DNA from: Raffaelea ambrosiae
Lineage: Eukaryota > Ascomycota > Sordariomycetes > Ophiostomatales > Ophiostomataceae
Length of the DNA stretch: 64,000 nt
Assembly (NCBI GenBank): GCA_002778195.1
Contig: PCDI01000005.1
Location: forward strand, 649,075-713,074
Direction of reading: 5' to 3'
Shown: one piece after another, positions 1 through 11,300 of the stretch
Position numbering within the stretch: position 1 is the stretch's first letter
How the letters are laid out: each line of letters starts with the position of its first letter
Notes under the pieces: generated by a model
What the model saw: only the letters and a program-made list of their open reading frames with translations
The model's database searches: none
What the model was told of the DNA's origin: nothing
Made by a program: the position numbers and the translations under genes

Positions 1-3000
1 ATTGCACGAGAGGTTCTCAACTGCAGGGGTTGCACAACTCCTGGAAAACACTCTAAATTTACGAGCTTTTTTTCTGCTGAAGAAAGAGAAACCCCCCCCC
101 CAGGTATGGGAGAAGAGCTGATGTTTTTCAAACTATCTTTTGCCTCTTTTCTGGTACACCTCCATAGAGCCATGCATGTAAAAAGACACTGCATGCATGG
201 ATGCGTGAACGGTTCTTCTCGTAGTCAACTTTCTCTAGGCTCTTTTCGACTCGTTCAGGTTTCCCAGGAATGTTTGGGTGTACGAGAAATTGGTTTAGGT
301 TCTAACTATTCTGCTCTCACAATTGTCAATCAGCTAATGCACCTCCCTCTTCCCCGACCACTCCTTTGGAATCTTTGTCGTCTCCTCATCGTTTCCTGTC
401 TTTTTTTCTCGTGTAAAAAGGGGGTGTGGCAGCTTGTTCATGCATGAACACATGATGGACAGCTCTTTCGATTGTTTAGTCTCTCTCTCTCTCTCTCGTT
501 TCCTTCTTTCTCGATGGACCCGCCACGCTGTATCACACAGCTGTTGTCGCCGTAGGCTGGTCTTTGCAAACCGCCCCTGGCCTTTTCCCTCGAGAGGGTT
601 TCAGCGAAATCTTATCACGGAGGTGCTTTTTGTTTCAAAAATCCTGCGACAAATGGACCCCCTCTCGCAGAAAGAAAAAAAAAAGGGGGGCGGGCTTTGC
701 CTCTGTGTGTGTGTACTCGTATGTGTATGTGTCCCGTGCCATTCCGCCCGTACCTGCATAGGGAAGCAAGAGACAAAAGTGTGAGAGCGCGCAGAGTTAC
801 ACTACGAATGGGGGCCTTTCTTTCCCTTCTGCTTTTCTGGTCTCCTATCTTTGTGGTTCCGTAGTTGGTAGTATTTTGGGTGTTCATATGCCCTTTTTTT
901 CTCTCTACCACTCTACCACTCTACCACCGCAGGGTACTGTAGCATCTCGGCCCCCCCTGAAAAAGAGGCGAGAGAGAGACGGCGACGGGACAACAATGTT
1001 CTGGGCAACAATGCCGGTGGACAGTGCCTTACGTATGCCGTCAATTATTCACCCGGGCAGGTGTCCCGGTCCAGGGGGAGGACCATTTGCTGCTCCTTGT
1101 GCCCACCCCCCTTGGACGTAGAAGATGGCAGTATGGATTGGGGTGCCTTCCCTCCTGTCCAATGCATAGATTGCATTGCTGGTTAACTACCACTGTAGCT
1201 GTTGCTTGTCCCCCCTATTCTCTCTTCCCCGAGAGTGCGGTTGCCACTATTTGACAGTTGTGCTGCTGAGCAGGCAATTGGTACGTCGAGCTTGTTTTGC
1301 CTATGAACATTTTACAGTATGCTTCTTTTCTTCTTCTGTGAGTAGACACCTCTCTCGTACGATGTGATGGAGCGGTCAGAGCGGGACAGGAACGGATATT
1401 CGCTGCGAGAGCCTCCTGCTCCACCAGCGTAGTATTTGCACTTCCGTAGGCAACTTAAATCCAAAACAGAGGCTGAACGGGGAGAGGCGAGAAGTACGGC
1501 GTGATACGCCATTGCTTTTTCTTTCCCAAGTTTAGATGTGGGTCCTCTTTTTCCCCCCGTATGGAGATGGGAGAGAACCGAAAGAGAAAGAAGCCGGAGC
1601 AGCAGAGGGGAATGGCAGAGGCGCTGCCGAGCTGGATAGGGCTATTGGACTGGCACAATGGCAACATGTGAGAACCCGGCAAATCCGTGATACCGGACTC
1701 AACGGCCTTGGGTTCTGTCTTGTCTTGCTGGCTTGGACATTCGAGTGGAAAGAACGGCCGTTGCTTTGCACGGCTGGTGTTCCTTCTTCCTTTCTTCCTT
1801 CTTTCCTTCTTTCTGGCCTCCCGTGTAGTTTTGTTTCTCATGCCGTTGAGGAAATACGCCAGCGATGATCTTCTTAGGCGGCAACTTGTCGTTTCTCTGT
1901 CTCTGCTATAGGATATTGGTGGCTCAAGAATCGGCTTCCTTCCTTCCCTATAGGCAGACATCCTTCGTACCAGACGACCGTTGACCGAACTGGCCTTGCT
2001 GTCTGCCGTCCGCTTGGACGGACGGGCAAACACAATTCTGGCTCAATACAGCCCGCGCCCTGTCCATTCTTGCTCTTTCTCTCCCTCGCCCTCATCTGTC
2101 CTTCCCACTGCCATGCGGATTCGAAGACAGGAGACCAAGGAGACGGGTGGTGGGAGACGGGGGTAGACCCAACCCACGGCGGCGGGAGGGGGGGAAGAGA
2201 CGGCATAGTCATAGCGATGGACACATATAGAGAAGGGAAGAGGAGGAGTGGGGGAGAGAGAGAAAAAAAATGCAGATAGGGAACCTGTTGGTGACGATCT
2301 CGTGGGAACGCCGCGAGAAGAGGCAATCGTTTCTGTGTTGTAGCATGAAGATGGGGAAGCTCCCGAGGACGAGGTAAGAGGGTGCATAGAGGACCGTGTG
2401 AAAGCGGCAAAGAGAAGAGGAATCGAAATGGGCCTATTGTTTTTTTTGTTCCTGGCTGTTCCCTTCTGTGTCGTTCTTTGGTCCTGCCAAAGATGCTGCA
2501 GCAGATATAACAAGCGGAGTGGATGGGCTATGATCGACCATCATGAAACCACACCCCCCCCAGAGTCCTGCTTCTGTAGGGTCGACTCGTTCAGCGGGAG
2601 AGAGGAGGGGAAAAAATGACGGTCTATGCCCTCTTCATGTCGTCCACTGGTGGGGAAGAGCTGACGAAAAGGATAAAAATGAGAGGCACAGTGTGGTGCT
2701 GTGAGGAGGCACATCCTCCGTGTGCGGTGCGGGCATGGGTGGTGGCGTGGACGAGAGCGTGCGCCGAGAAGGATTTCCGGTGCATGCTATGCTCTGTCTT
2801 CCTGCTGTGCATAAATGATCACGACATAGCAAGACGATAAGGAGTGGAAACACGACAAAAAGCCAACATCGCGAGATCATGGTATCCCAGTACCTAGTCA
2901 GTCCATGCCCCAAGACAAACAAAGAAGGCATAAATTAGGAATAGTAAGGTTTGCTGAGGTATATCCTGCTCTTTACAATTAGATTGCCCTCTCCCTCTTG

Positions 3001-4395
3001 CCACATGCTCTTTATTGTTATGTATTGTCTCTATGCCTCGTGGTTTCTTCCCGTCTTAGCAGACGGCAGGAGAACACAGTCGAAGAGCCGCAATAGCACG
3101 TCAAATAGATGACTGTGCCGTGTGGTTGGAAGATGGGGAACGGGCCACCAACGGGAGAAGAGGGAGAGGAGGGAGAGGAGAGAAAAGAAACGAGAGGGAA
3201 ACTGAATGTAAATGCGTGCTCGAAGATCTGCCTCTGCCTTTGCTCTCAGCGGGCAAGAATGAGTAAGGCTGACAAAAGATCCGATCCATGATACTTTCTA
3301 GTTATTACCCACGGGAGGTTTATGCAGGCCCCCTTCCTACACACGCCCCTACCCTCTTTCTCGCTCAGGCCCCCCTCCCATGGGCATTGATAACAACAAG
3401 AAAGATAGACACAGAGTTGCCTGTTTATGGCAAGGCTGGGCCTCTGGCGACAATGCATGAATGATAGCCCAAGTCGTCCTCGCTGGACATGGCCCCCATT
3501 ATCACGGAGCCCCCGTCCCTTAGGATCTCAACGGATTGCCCTCGTGGCTCACCCGATCCTCTTGTCGTCAACTGTTGGTTGGCAGCCAGTGGAACCGTCC
3601 TTGCTATAGGAGTGATAGTAGAGAGAAGTAAACGAGGAGGCAAAAGCAGGCAAAAAACAGCAGCAAAAAAGCAACAGCCGGATAGCTGGCCTTTATGCGT
3701 TCCAAGCCTGCCTATGGATTAACAACCGAGAAATAGGCAGAGCCCAGCCAATGCAAAGGAGACGCTCCTTTTTTGGACTCATTTTCTGGCCTTCCTTCAA
3801 CCGACAATCCATTTCTCTAGTCTCTTTCTTTGCTTTTTGACTCGGGGTTGGGCGGCTGCGTGGGAAGACTTTGTTGGTGCTTGGCTGTGTCGATTGCTGT
3901 CGCTATTGCCCTTTTGTTTCTTCAGTGGGCATCAATGCTACCTCTGGCGAAGGCATTGTGTTTGCCAAAGGAGGGATGTGTCTTACGATTGACGTTTATG
4001 TGGCTCGCAACAGAGAGAACCAACGGACCGGCTTTGGCGGACTGTGAATCTTGACAAGTGGCTATGAATAGATTTCGTGATGGTCAGAAAGGAAGATTCA
4101 ACAAAGAAAACTCAAAAACACCATGCAATGGAAACCGCCTGGAAATGTAGACCGACAAACATGGCAAAAATAGCTGGAAAAAATTGTCTTTGAATTGGAA
4201 CCGCTATGAAACACCCCGATGGAAACTTTCTGCTCTGTATCTTCTTTTTTTTTTGTCTATCCCGTTGCGATGATACCAAAATAAACCATGCTTACACCCG
4301 AAAGTCGCGTCTTCTACACACAGTCAACCAAGCTCAAGCTCAAGTGCAAGAGAGAGTATGTGTGAGAGGCCCGCCGCTCCCTCTCTCTCTCTCTC
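1..4395. other. Gene-free left flank (intergenic, no supported gene)
   Basis: No reading frame here shows a recognisable protein pattern, and none joins across plausible introns into one. All frames are short (at most about 190 codons) and made of low-complexity or Cys/Arg-rich residues typical of noncoding DNA. The stretch holds a (CT)n run near 480-497, a (TG)-rich run near 708-735, GA-rich DNA from about 2130 to 2280 (pyrimidine-rich on the minus strand), and a (CT)n run at 4381-4396 directly after the NOC3 stop codon. The GA-rich part could be the leader of a minus-strand gene lying to the left. No tRNA B-box or 5S rRNA-like sequence was seen by eye. Confidence 0.6.
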
Positions 4396-6501
4396 TCACA
4401 TCATGATATCCTTCTCCAAGGCCTGTACAGCCTCCACCACCTTGGGGCAGTAGTGGAGCCGCAGCAGCTCCCCCTCCCATATTGTTGTCGCAAACGGGTT
4501 GCTCCCCTCCACCGTCTCGCTCAGCGGGTTGAACGTTCCGTCGCCCTTGCGCTCCTCGGTGTTCCACAGCGCGCTAATCTTCTTGCCATGCGTGTGCGCC
4601 ACGTCGTCCAGAAGCGCCAGCAGCGCCTGGCACGACTTCTCGGGCACATGGATCGCCATCGTCATGATCTGCTTCGCAAAGGCTGCCAGCCGCAGCGGCG
4701 GCACGGACCGGATGTTGTAGGACGGCAGCATCACCGCCGTCAGACACCGGATCAGCAGCACCGTCGTCGTCTGCAGGTTGACCTTGGCGCCCGAGCCCGT
4801 CGTCCCTTCTTGCGCGTCGGCCATGTGCTGCTGCAGCGAGTTGGCGTGCTTCTCCAGGTCAGGCGCCAACGCCAGCGGGTAGAGACTGCGGAAGAGGTTC
4901 GTCGTGAAAAAGGACAGATCGAGGTGCAGGTCGCCCTTGGCGTTGTGCGCGTCCTGCCCGGCCAGCAGCGTGTAGGCCGTCACCGTGCAGAGAAGGGCCT
5001 CGCGGCTGGGGTTGCGCGTGATGCCCAAGTCGTCGTCGTCGTCATCCGCATCATCGTCTTGCTTGGCATCCGCACCATCGCTGTCGCCACCACCGCCGCC
5101 GCCCTGGGCCTCGCGCCGGGCGTCTTCCTCGCTGTGCCGGATCAGGTCTTTGAGCGCCTCCAGCACATCGCCAAAGAAGTCCTGGTTGATCAGGTGGGCG
5201 TACTTGGCCAGGCCCTCGAGCACGGCGCCCATCAGGTGCGGCGTTCTCTGTTTGAGAATGCGAAAGTACGTGGCAAAGACGAGCTTGAGCGTCTCCGACT
5301 GCATGCGGTCGCGCTCCTCGTGGGCCACCAGCGCGTCCGCCTGGGCCAGGTCCTTGTCGAGGGCCTTTTGCTCCTTCATGGCTTTGCGCTCCCGCTTGGT
5401 CCGGAACTCCTTCTGCATCTTGGGCTTCTTGCCCTTCCCGCCGCTCTCCCGCTCCACGCTGTCCTGCGACCCCTTGCCCGAGAACTCGGACAGCAGCCGC
5501 AGGTGCAGGAACGTGTTCAGCACGCTCTCGTCCACCTGGTAGTTGCGGGCCTTCATCATCTTGGACAGCATCGACGCCACTTCCATGGACGGCCGGCCCT
5601 CCTCGTCCTCGCGAAACAGGTTCTCCAGCGCCTCCCGGCACTTCACAAACGAGGCGTCCACGCGCCGCGAGCTCAGCTTGCCCACCAGGATGCGGATCAG
5701 GTCTTCGCGGAAGTTGAAGTGCGGCACGCTGCCGACCAGCGTGCAGGCGCAGGTGAGCCCCACGTCTGCGATGGACGCGGTCTTGGCTGCTCCTCTTCCT
5801 GGTGGCGGTGACCGGATCTTGGCCACCCGCGCCAGCTCCCGCAGGTAGTGCCGGTAGCCGATCAGCAGCGACTGCTCGTAGTTCCGGAGTTTCTTCACGT
5901 CGGACGACAGCATCTTGCCGGCCGGCTCCTCCGCAAACGTGCGTATTTGGTAGCCCGGGATCACGTCCTTGTAGACGGCCACCTGAGTGACCAGGCACAG
6001 CTTCTGGACCGCCACAGACTTGGAGTTGCGGCCGACCATGGCGAGTGCCTTGAACGCGGGCCCGTTCTCCTCCGGGTTCTCGCTCAGCACAAGCGCAAGC
6101 TTGGCCAGCTCCTCCTTTGCATTCCGTATTTGCTCCGCCTCCGGGAGCTGCGGCTTGTCCTCCTCTATCCTTCGTTTCTTTTTCTGGCTCTCGTCTTCTT
6201 CCATGTTGTCGTCTTCGCTGCCAAAGACATCCTCGTCGCTGTCTTCGTCTTCGCTGTCTCTCACCATGTGAGGTGCAGAGTTTTCTATGACACCATCCTC
6301 CGTGCGAATGGGCAGCTGGGTGCTGGCCTTCTTGTCCGCCTTCTTCTTCTTCTGTGTCCGCTTTTCGTAGTTTTCCTCGAGGCTCCAATTCGCGGCGCTC
6401 TGGAGGAAGGCTTTGTTGACGCCGTTGCTCCGGGACGGCCGCCGCTCCTCGCCAGAGCGAGAAGGGCTGACCCTGCGCCGTTTAGGTGGACGTGAATTCA
6501 T
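4396..6501 (-). CDS. NOC3: Nucleolar complex-associated protein 3 (Noc3)
   Basis: A single-exon gene encoding 701 aa, close to the usual length for fungal Noc3. The N-terminus is basic (PPKRRR), followed by an acidic stretch (about residues 80-105) and a KKKRR nuclear signal. The conserved Noc3 N-terminal region follows at about residues 130-230, with the recognisable segments LALVLSENPEENG and VTQVAVYKDVIPGYQIR. The second half carries the CBF/Mak21-type helical region with VPHFNFREDLIRILVGKL and, near the C-terminus, the LLRLHYCPKVVEAVQAL segment. Family knowledge: Noc3 pairs with Noc2 in late nucleolar/nucleoplasmic pre-60S particles and has also been tied to replication initiation in yeast. 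It lies next to POP3 and UTP10, both also involved in rRNA maturation. The start ATG at 6501 gives the full basic N-terminus. An Asp/Gly-rich insert near residues 480-500 is probably a disordered loop. Confidence 0.93.
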   Translation of the reverse strand: MNSRPPKRRRVSPSRSGEERRPSRSNGVNKAFLQSAANWSLEENYEKRTQKKKKADKKASTQLPIRTEDGVIENSAPHMVRDSEDEDSDEDVFGSEDDNMEEDESQKKKRRIEEDKPQLPEAEQIRNAKEELAKLALVLSENPEENGPAFKALAMVGRNSKSVAVQKLCLVTQVAVYKDVIPGYQIRTFAEEPAGKMLSSDVKKLRNYEQSLLIGYRHYLRELARVAKIRSPPPGRGAAKTASIADVGLTCACTLVGSVPHFNFREDLIRILVGKLSSRRVDASFVKCREALENLFREDEEGRPSMEVASMLSKMMKARNYQVDESVLNTFLHLRLLSEFSGKGSQDSVERESGGKGKKPKMQKEFRTKRERKAMKEQKALDKDLAQADALVAHEERDRMQSETLKLVFATYFRILKQRTPHLMGAVLEGLAKYAHLINQDFFGDVLEALKDLIRHSEEDARREAQGGGGGGDSDGADAKQDDDADDDDDDLGITRNPSREALLCTVTAYTLLAGQDAHNAKGDLHLDLSFFTTNLFRSLYPLALAPDLEKHANSLQQHMADAQEGTTGSGAKVNLQTTTVLLIRCLTAVMLPSYNIRSVPPLRLAAFAKQIMTMAIHVPEKSCQALLALLDDVAHTHGKKISALWNTEERKGDGTFNPLSETVEGSNPFATTIWEGELLRLHYCPKVVEAVQALEKDIMM

Positions 6502-6875
6502 CGTCTCTCTCGGAGAAAGGGTGGATTGTGTCGGATTGGCTTCCGTGTAGTGAGAACCCTTTCGCGGGATCGTTTCTGCGTCTGATCTTTTTCTCTGCGA
6601 CGGTTTTCTTATCGCATAAATTTTAGTGGGTCGACAGAAAAAAAAAAGAGAGGCAGGCTAAGATAGACCAAATATGGACTAGCGTTATATGGTTCACAAG
6701 ACTTACATCTCGTACTTCTACTGTGTAGTTACGGTGTAGATTCAACCGAGTGTACATTCAACCGAGTGCATACATAGTTTTTTTGTAGTGCTTACAGATG
6801 CTAGATCAACTTCCGAGTATACAAAAGAATTGTGGCAAAAGTCGTTATCATAATGCGAGATTTGTGGTGGCGGCG
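6502..6875. other. Intergenic: NOC3 promoter and POP3 3' flank
   Basis: This is 374 bp between two minus-strand genes. It holds the NOC3 upstream region, including the motif at 6608-6616 next to an AAAATTT run, and beyond about 6700 AT-rich DNA that is probably the POP3 3' untranslated region. Confidence 0.6.
6608..6616 (-). promoter_or_regulatory. CTTATCGCA motif (PAC-like/GATA-like) upstream of NOC3
   Basis: Read in the NOC3 sense the motif is TGCGATAAG, 107 bp upstream of the ATG, with AAAATTTA immediately 5' of it. The order (A/T block then GCGAT core) resembles the RRPE-PAC pair of yeast ribosome-biogenesis promoters, with one mismatch to PAC (GCGATGAG). CGATAAG also fits a GATA-factor site. 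The function is inferred. Confidence 0.35.
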
Positions 6876-7883
6876 CTATGCTTTATGTGCTGGATTGTTC
6901 CCCATCTTGTTAACGCTGTGCGCCGTCTTCTGCTTCTTCTTCTGTCCTATTGGGACTTCAGCAATGTGAATTTGGGTCCCACGGTGCTTTCCTGCCTGAG
7001 CCTCAGACAACCACCGTATTTCGACTGGCGTGACACGCTCTCGAAGATACCGGACCAGTCCTTGCGACTGAGGCGCACCCGCTCGGAGAGCAATGCTCGA
7101 CACACGTGGGATGCCGAGACAGGTGCTAAGACGCTCTTCGCTGGCGCGCGAGAAGCCAACCAACCGAATGGCATTGGAGGAAGCCGGATCTGTGTTTGCT
7201 GCGTCGGATTGGCTGCTGGAACTGCGGGAAGCAGCCGCAACCATTTGGGGGAAGTGAGAGTAGAAGGCAGACGGATGCCCGGACCGCACGACGAACACGG
7301 CTGCGTATGGAGGTGATGGGGTGGGAGGAGATGTTCGTCCTGTTGGCTTGGTGTTTTCTAAGCCACTTGGCGCACCGGGAGATTCTGCTGCTTCTGCTGT
7401 TGCTTTCGACTCAATAGATGAGGCAGTGCTGTCGGCCAGAACACGGGTGATATTGGCCAAGCCCACATCTACGAAGGCGGCTAACTCTGGCGGAGGGGGT
7501 GCCTCACTAGACGGCGCCAGTGATGATGGCATTTCCTTTCCTTGCGTAGAATCAGGTGCTACGTCTGCTGCACTCTCCTTCTTCCGGCTCTGTTTCCGGC
7601 TGCGCTTGCCCCGGGACGGCGTGACATGATCTCGACGGTGCTGGCCAATTGGTTCCAGGAGGCTACAGAATGGTCAGCGACTGGGAGAGAATACGAAGGC
7701 ACGGAAGGGTAGACTCACGTGCATAGGAGCTCAAGAATGGCATCTTGGTCTTCCTGTGGTATGGCTGGCCTATAGACGTTAGAAAGCTGCTCTGGACGGG
7801 CGAGGTCCTCTCGAGTGTGCTGGGGCCTACCATTCCACACTTGAAAAAGGCGTGTCAAGCTCTGCAGTCTTCTTCCGGCTCAT
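6876..7883 (-). CDS. POP3: RNase P/RNase MRP subunit Pop3
   Basis: Three exons, complement of 7831-7883, 7719-7769 and 6876-7662, give 296 aa. The introns are 61 and 56 bp with GTAGGC...TATAG and GTGAGT...TGTAG ends. Joining restores the family signature: LDTPFSSVEW, then IPQEDQDAILELLC, then LLEPIGQHRRDHVTPSRG. The conserved core follows, with AAFVDVGLANITRVL, AAVFVVRSGHPSAFYSHFP, IRLVGFSRASEERLSTCLG and TPVEIRWL, an L7Ae-like fold in the known family. Pop3 is a protein subunit of RNase P (tRNA 5' processing) and RNase MRP (rRNA ITS1 cleavage) in the nucleolus. The start ATG at 7883 begins MSRKKTAELDTPF, a typical basic start. The C-terminal Lys-rich tail (GQKKKQK) is less conserved. It is divergent from UTP10, sharing a 460-bp promoter region. 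Confidence 0.9.
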
Positions 7884-8343
7884 ATTGTGACTTGTCACAG
7901 CTTCTGATGGCTGTTTGCGGAATTAAAACGCACACCGGACTGTGGGTAGGGATCTGTCTGTTGAGTCGAGTACTAGAAGACCGATTATTTCGTGTGTCCG
8001 AAGAGAATCGTTCGTCAGCTATCGACGACACTAGCTTACAACGACGTTTAATAGACCCAGCATTTTTTTTGGCGAGATCTCAAAATAAAAAATTAAAGTG
8101 GGCCTCAAAATATCGCAGCACACTTATTGGCTGTTGCACCTTATCGCACTCGACCCGCCAAAAAAAAAAGTCAAGCAGGACCTGCAGAAAAAAAAGTTCA
8201 GGAAAATTGTCTGCGATCGCTCAGATTTCTTTGCGAAACTCTCTTCTCACCTACAACACAATCCACCGCCGAGAGCATAGACACCGCCCCCCTCCCCCGA
8301 ACAAAACGTACAGGACCCAAGTCTTGCTTTGAGGGCGGTAACG
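7884..8343. promoter_or_regulatory. Divergent promoter region POP3 / UTP10
   Basis: This is 460 bp between divergently transcribed genes. It holds CTTATCGCA at 8140-8148, a near copy ATATCGCA at 8111-8118, A-rich blocks (AAAAAATTAAA near 8086) and GCGATCGC at 8215. The UTP10 leader just upstream of 8344 is A/C-rich. Confidence 0.6.
8140..8148 (+). promoter_or_regulatory. CTTATCGCA motif between POP3 and UTP10
   Basis: The same 9-mer as upstream of NOC3, 204 bp before the UTP10 ATG and 257 bp before the POP3 ATG. AAAAAATTAAA and ATATCGCA lie within 60 bp, so the A/T-block plus GCGAT arrangement is repeated here. The regulatory role is inferred from position and recurrence. Confidence 0.35.
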
Positions 8344-11300
8344 ATGGCGAGCTCTCTCGCTGCGCAGTTGGCGCAGATCGCCACGAAATCGAAGATTTCC
8401 TTGGACATCAAAGCACAGAAAGCCGCCCATTCCAAGTCGCTTATTTTCGAACCACGAGTCGCTGCCGCACAGAGCTTCCAGTCGGTGTTCACGATCTGCC
8501 GCGATGGCTTCGACGAGCTGTGCCAGCTGGACGAGCGGTTCGTGCCATTCGCCGACACCCTCTTCAGCGACTTCAGCCTGGAAGAAGACCGCACCCAGAT
8601 GACCGAGGAGGAAAATGCAGCGCTCGACAAGAAAATCGTGTCTTTCCTGCGCCTCTGCGGCGGCAAGCTGCGGCTCATGCCTGCCATCAAGTCCATTGAG
8701 TGGCTGATCCGGAGGTTTCGGTAAGTTGCTCTCGCACCCGTCCTACTGCGTGCCATATCGACGGAAAGAACGGAAAAGAGCCCAGCCAGGTCTGACATCG
8801 CGACAGGATACACGAGTTCAACACCTCCGCACTCATCACCACCTTCCTGCCATACCACAACATTCCCGCCTTTGTCACGCTCATGTCGATCCTTCCCACG
8901 AACCTGCCACACGAGTACCGCTTTCTTAGCCCATATGTCCGCTCTCTTACGGCCGTCCCGCGGGCTGCCATTGTGCAGCACGCTACCCAACACTTTGAAC
9001 TCCTGACGGCCCTCTCCTCCTACACGCTCGACGCATGCCGGGCCCAGCAGCACTACCCTGGTCTGATCACATTCTGGGGTGGCGTTTTCACCGAGGCCAT
9101 CAATGGCATGCTCGATCTTTCCAAGTCCGGCCGCAAGAGCGTCCAGGTGGACAAAGACCTCGAGGTCCTGCAGAGGGTTGGCCCAGTGCTGGGCGAAGCC
9201 CTGGTCCTCAGAAAGGCCCCGGGCGCACAGATTGCGGCCTACATGGCCACTTCTGTTCTGGCCTCGAAAGCATGCCTCAGCGACAACGCTCTCACCGCAT
9301 TCATGGAGCAGCTCGTCCAGGGCTGGACTGAGGAGACTGTGAGCCCGGGCCTCGTCTGCCTGTCGATTCTGGCGCAGCAGAGGTCCGCCAAGCAGCTGTC
9401 GCGCAAAGTGGCCAAGGCCATCCTCAAGGTGCCGAACCTGTCTATCCTGCTCATCGAGGCTAGCAAACAACAGCGCATCGACAAGCTCGCAAACGGACTC
9501 GTGCTGGCTCTGACGGATCGCCTCGCAAAGAAGGCCGCTGTTCGCGGCCTGCCCATCATCAAGGCGATCATCCTTGGCAATATTCTTCCCGAGAAGCAGC
9601 TCACATTTGCCTTCAGGTCGCTCCTTACCGCTGCGAATTCCATGACGGACGAGGTCGACCCTCTCGGCAGCGCACGGAAAGAACTGGGGGCCACCCTTGT
9701 GATCCTCTCCCAGGCATCGGCAGAGGCTGGTGGCGACGTCATCCGGAAAGTCATCGAAGAGGTGGACTTTGACATTGAGGACCTCGAGATGAAGCTGGAT
9801 GCCTCTATCCGACCCAAGCTTCTCGCAAGCAACACCACCGATGGAGATACCGCCATGACCAATGGCGTGGAAGACACGTCTGCTCACCACGAGGATCTGG
9901 ACGCGGCCATTGCGCGTCTGTCCACCCTGTCTCGGCCAAAGTCGTGTCTGGCCAAGGACTCCGACGACGTCTTTGAGCAGATCTGCCAAACCCTGCTCGT
10001 CACCGTTGCCCACAACAAAGCAGAGCTGGATAAGCTCGACGCCATCCCGCTGCTTGGCCGGGCCGACGCCGTCTCCAAGGGCTTCTACTTGAGCTTCTGC
10101 ATCCGGGTCTGGTCTGGCCCCTACCCAGCGCTGGCCCGCCTGACTGCGCTGAATCTGGCAGCACAGAGACTGGCCCAGGATGACTGCCACGGCATCGATT
10201 TCCAGGCCCTTCTCCCATACTGCATTTCAGCCATGGCCGACCCGGCCAAGAAAGTCCGGCAAGCCGCCGCCGCTCTCCTGTACAAGCTGAAGTCGCTGGC
10301 ACCACCCCACAATGCTTCCGCTGATGCCAAGCATCGCTGGGGCTCCTCGGCTCTCTACGAGAAACAGGACAGCTTGAAATGGCTGTCCCCCAGCGAGCGA
10401 AGCAGCCTTCTGGGCGTCGTGACCGAATCTCTCAACGAAGCTGTGCTCCACGAGGACCACCTGTCCACTGTTCTCAAGGACGTCCTGGACAAGTCGGGCA
10501 ACAAGTCGGAGTCTGGAGAAGAGCACATCCGCCTTTCGCACGGCGTCCGGCTGGCCATTATGACCTTCCTCGCAAGCCACACCGTGCTGTCCCCTGTGCT
10601 GGTCGTCAAGCTTCGGCTGCTCAAGTCGCTCAACGAGATCCGTGGCGTGTCTGGCACGACGCGGACCGATCTTCTTCTGCCTCTGCTGCAGTGGTGGGCC
10701 TCGCTCAGTGCCGAGGAGGCCAGCAGCATTGCCGAGAAGGAGGCTCTGATCGAAGACGACATTGATGCCGCCTGCGTGAATGTCGTCGTTCCGAACGACA
10801 AGGCTGGTCTGGAGTGCTTCTTCAGCATTATCCAGGGCCCGCAGGTCCAGAGCCGTCAGAACCTGGTGCGCCACGTCTTCAACCGCATCCGGAAGATGTG
10901 GACGGTGATGAAGGAAGAGCACCGGTTCCCGACCGCCCAGTTCATGCTGGAGCAGGTGCAGAAGTCGCCGGCCGCAAATGCGGACGACGAGCCAGACTTT
11001 GCCGGCGAGGAGGCTGCCGATATGCTGCACAACGTGGCCCTGAGCACGCGCACCCTGGCACACTTCCTGGACGCCCTGCAGCACGACGTCAAGCGGTCAA
11101 CCGCTGCGCCGCCCAAGAAGAAGCGCAGGATCAGCATGGACGAGCACCACCAGCCCGCCCATACTGTGCAGGACACCGAGGAGCTCAAGACTGTCCTCAA
11201 CCGGACGACCTTTGTGCTGCAGCTCATCCAAGGCTCCAACCCGGCCGAACACCCCGAGCTGCTGCAAAGCCTGTTCACCGTCTTGTCCGATCTGCAGACC

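Noticed and set aside
4453..5811. A 452-codon plus-strand frame opposite NOC3
   Set aside because: Antisense shadow rich in Arg, Leu and His; NOC3 is unmistakable on the minus strand.
8247..10190. A 647-codon minus-strand frame opposite UTP10, and a 772-codon one at 11097-13415
   Set aside because: Shadow frames of the high-GC UTP10 coding strand; the plus-strand product is clearly conserved.
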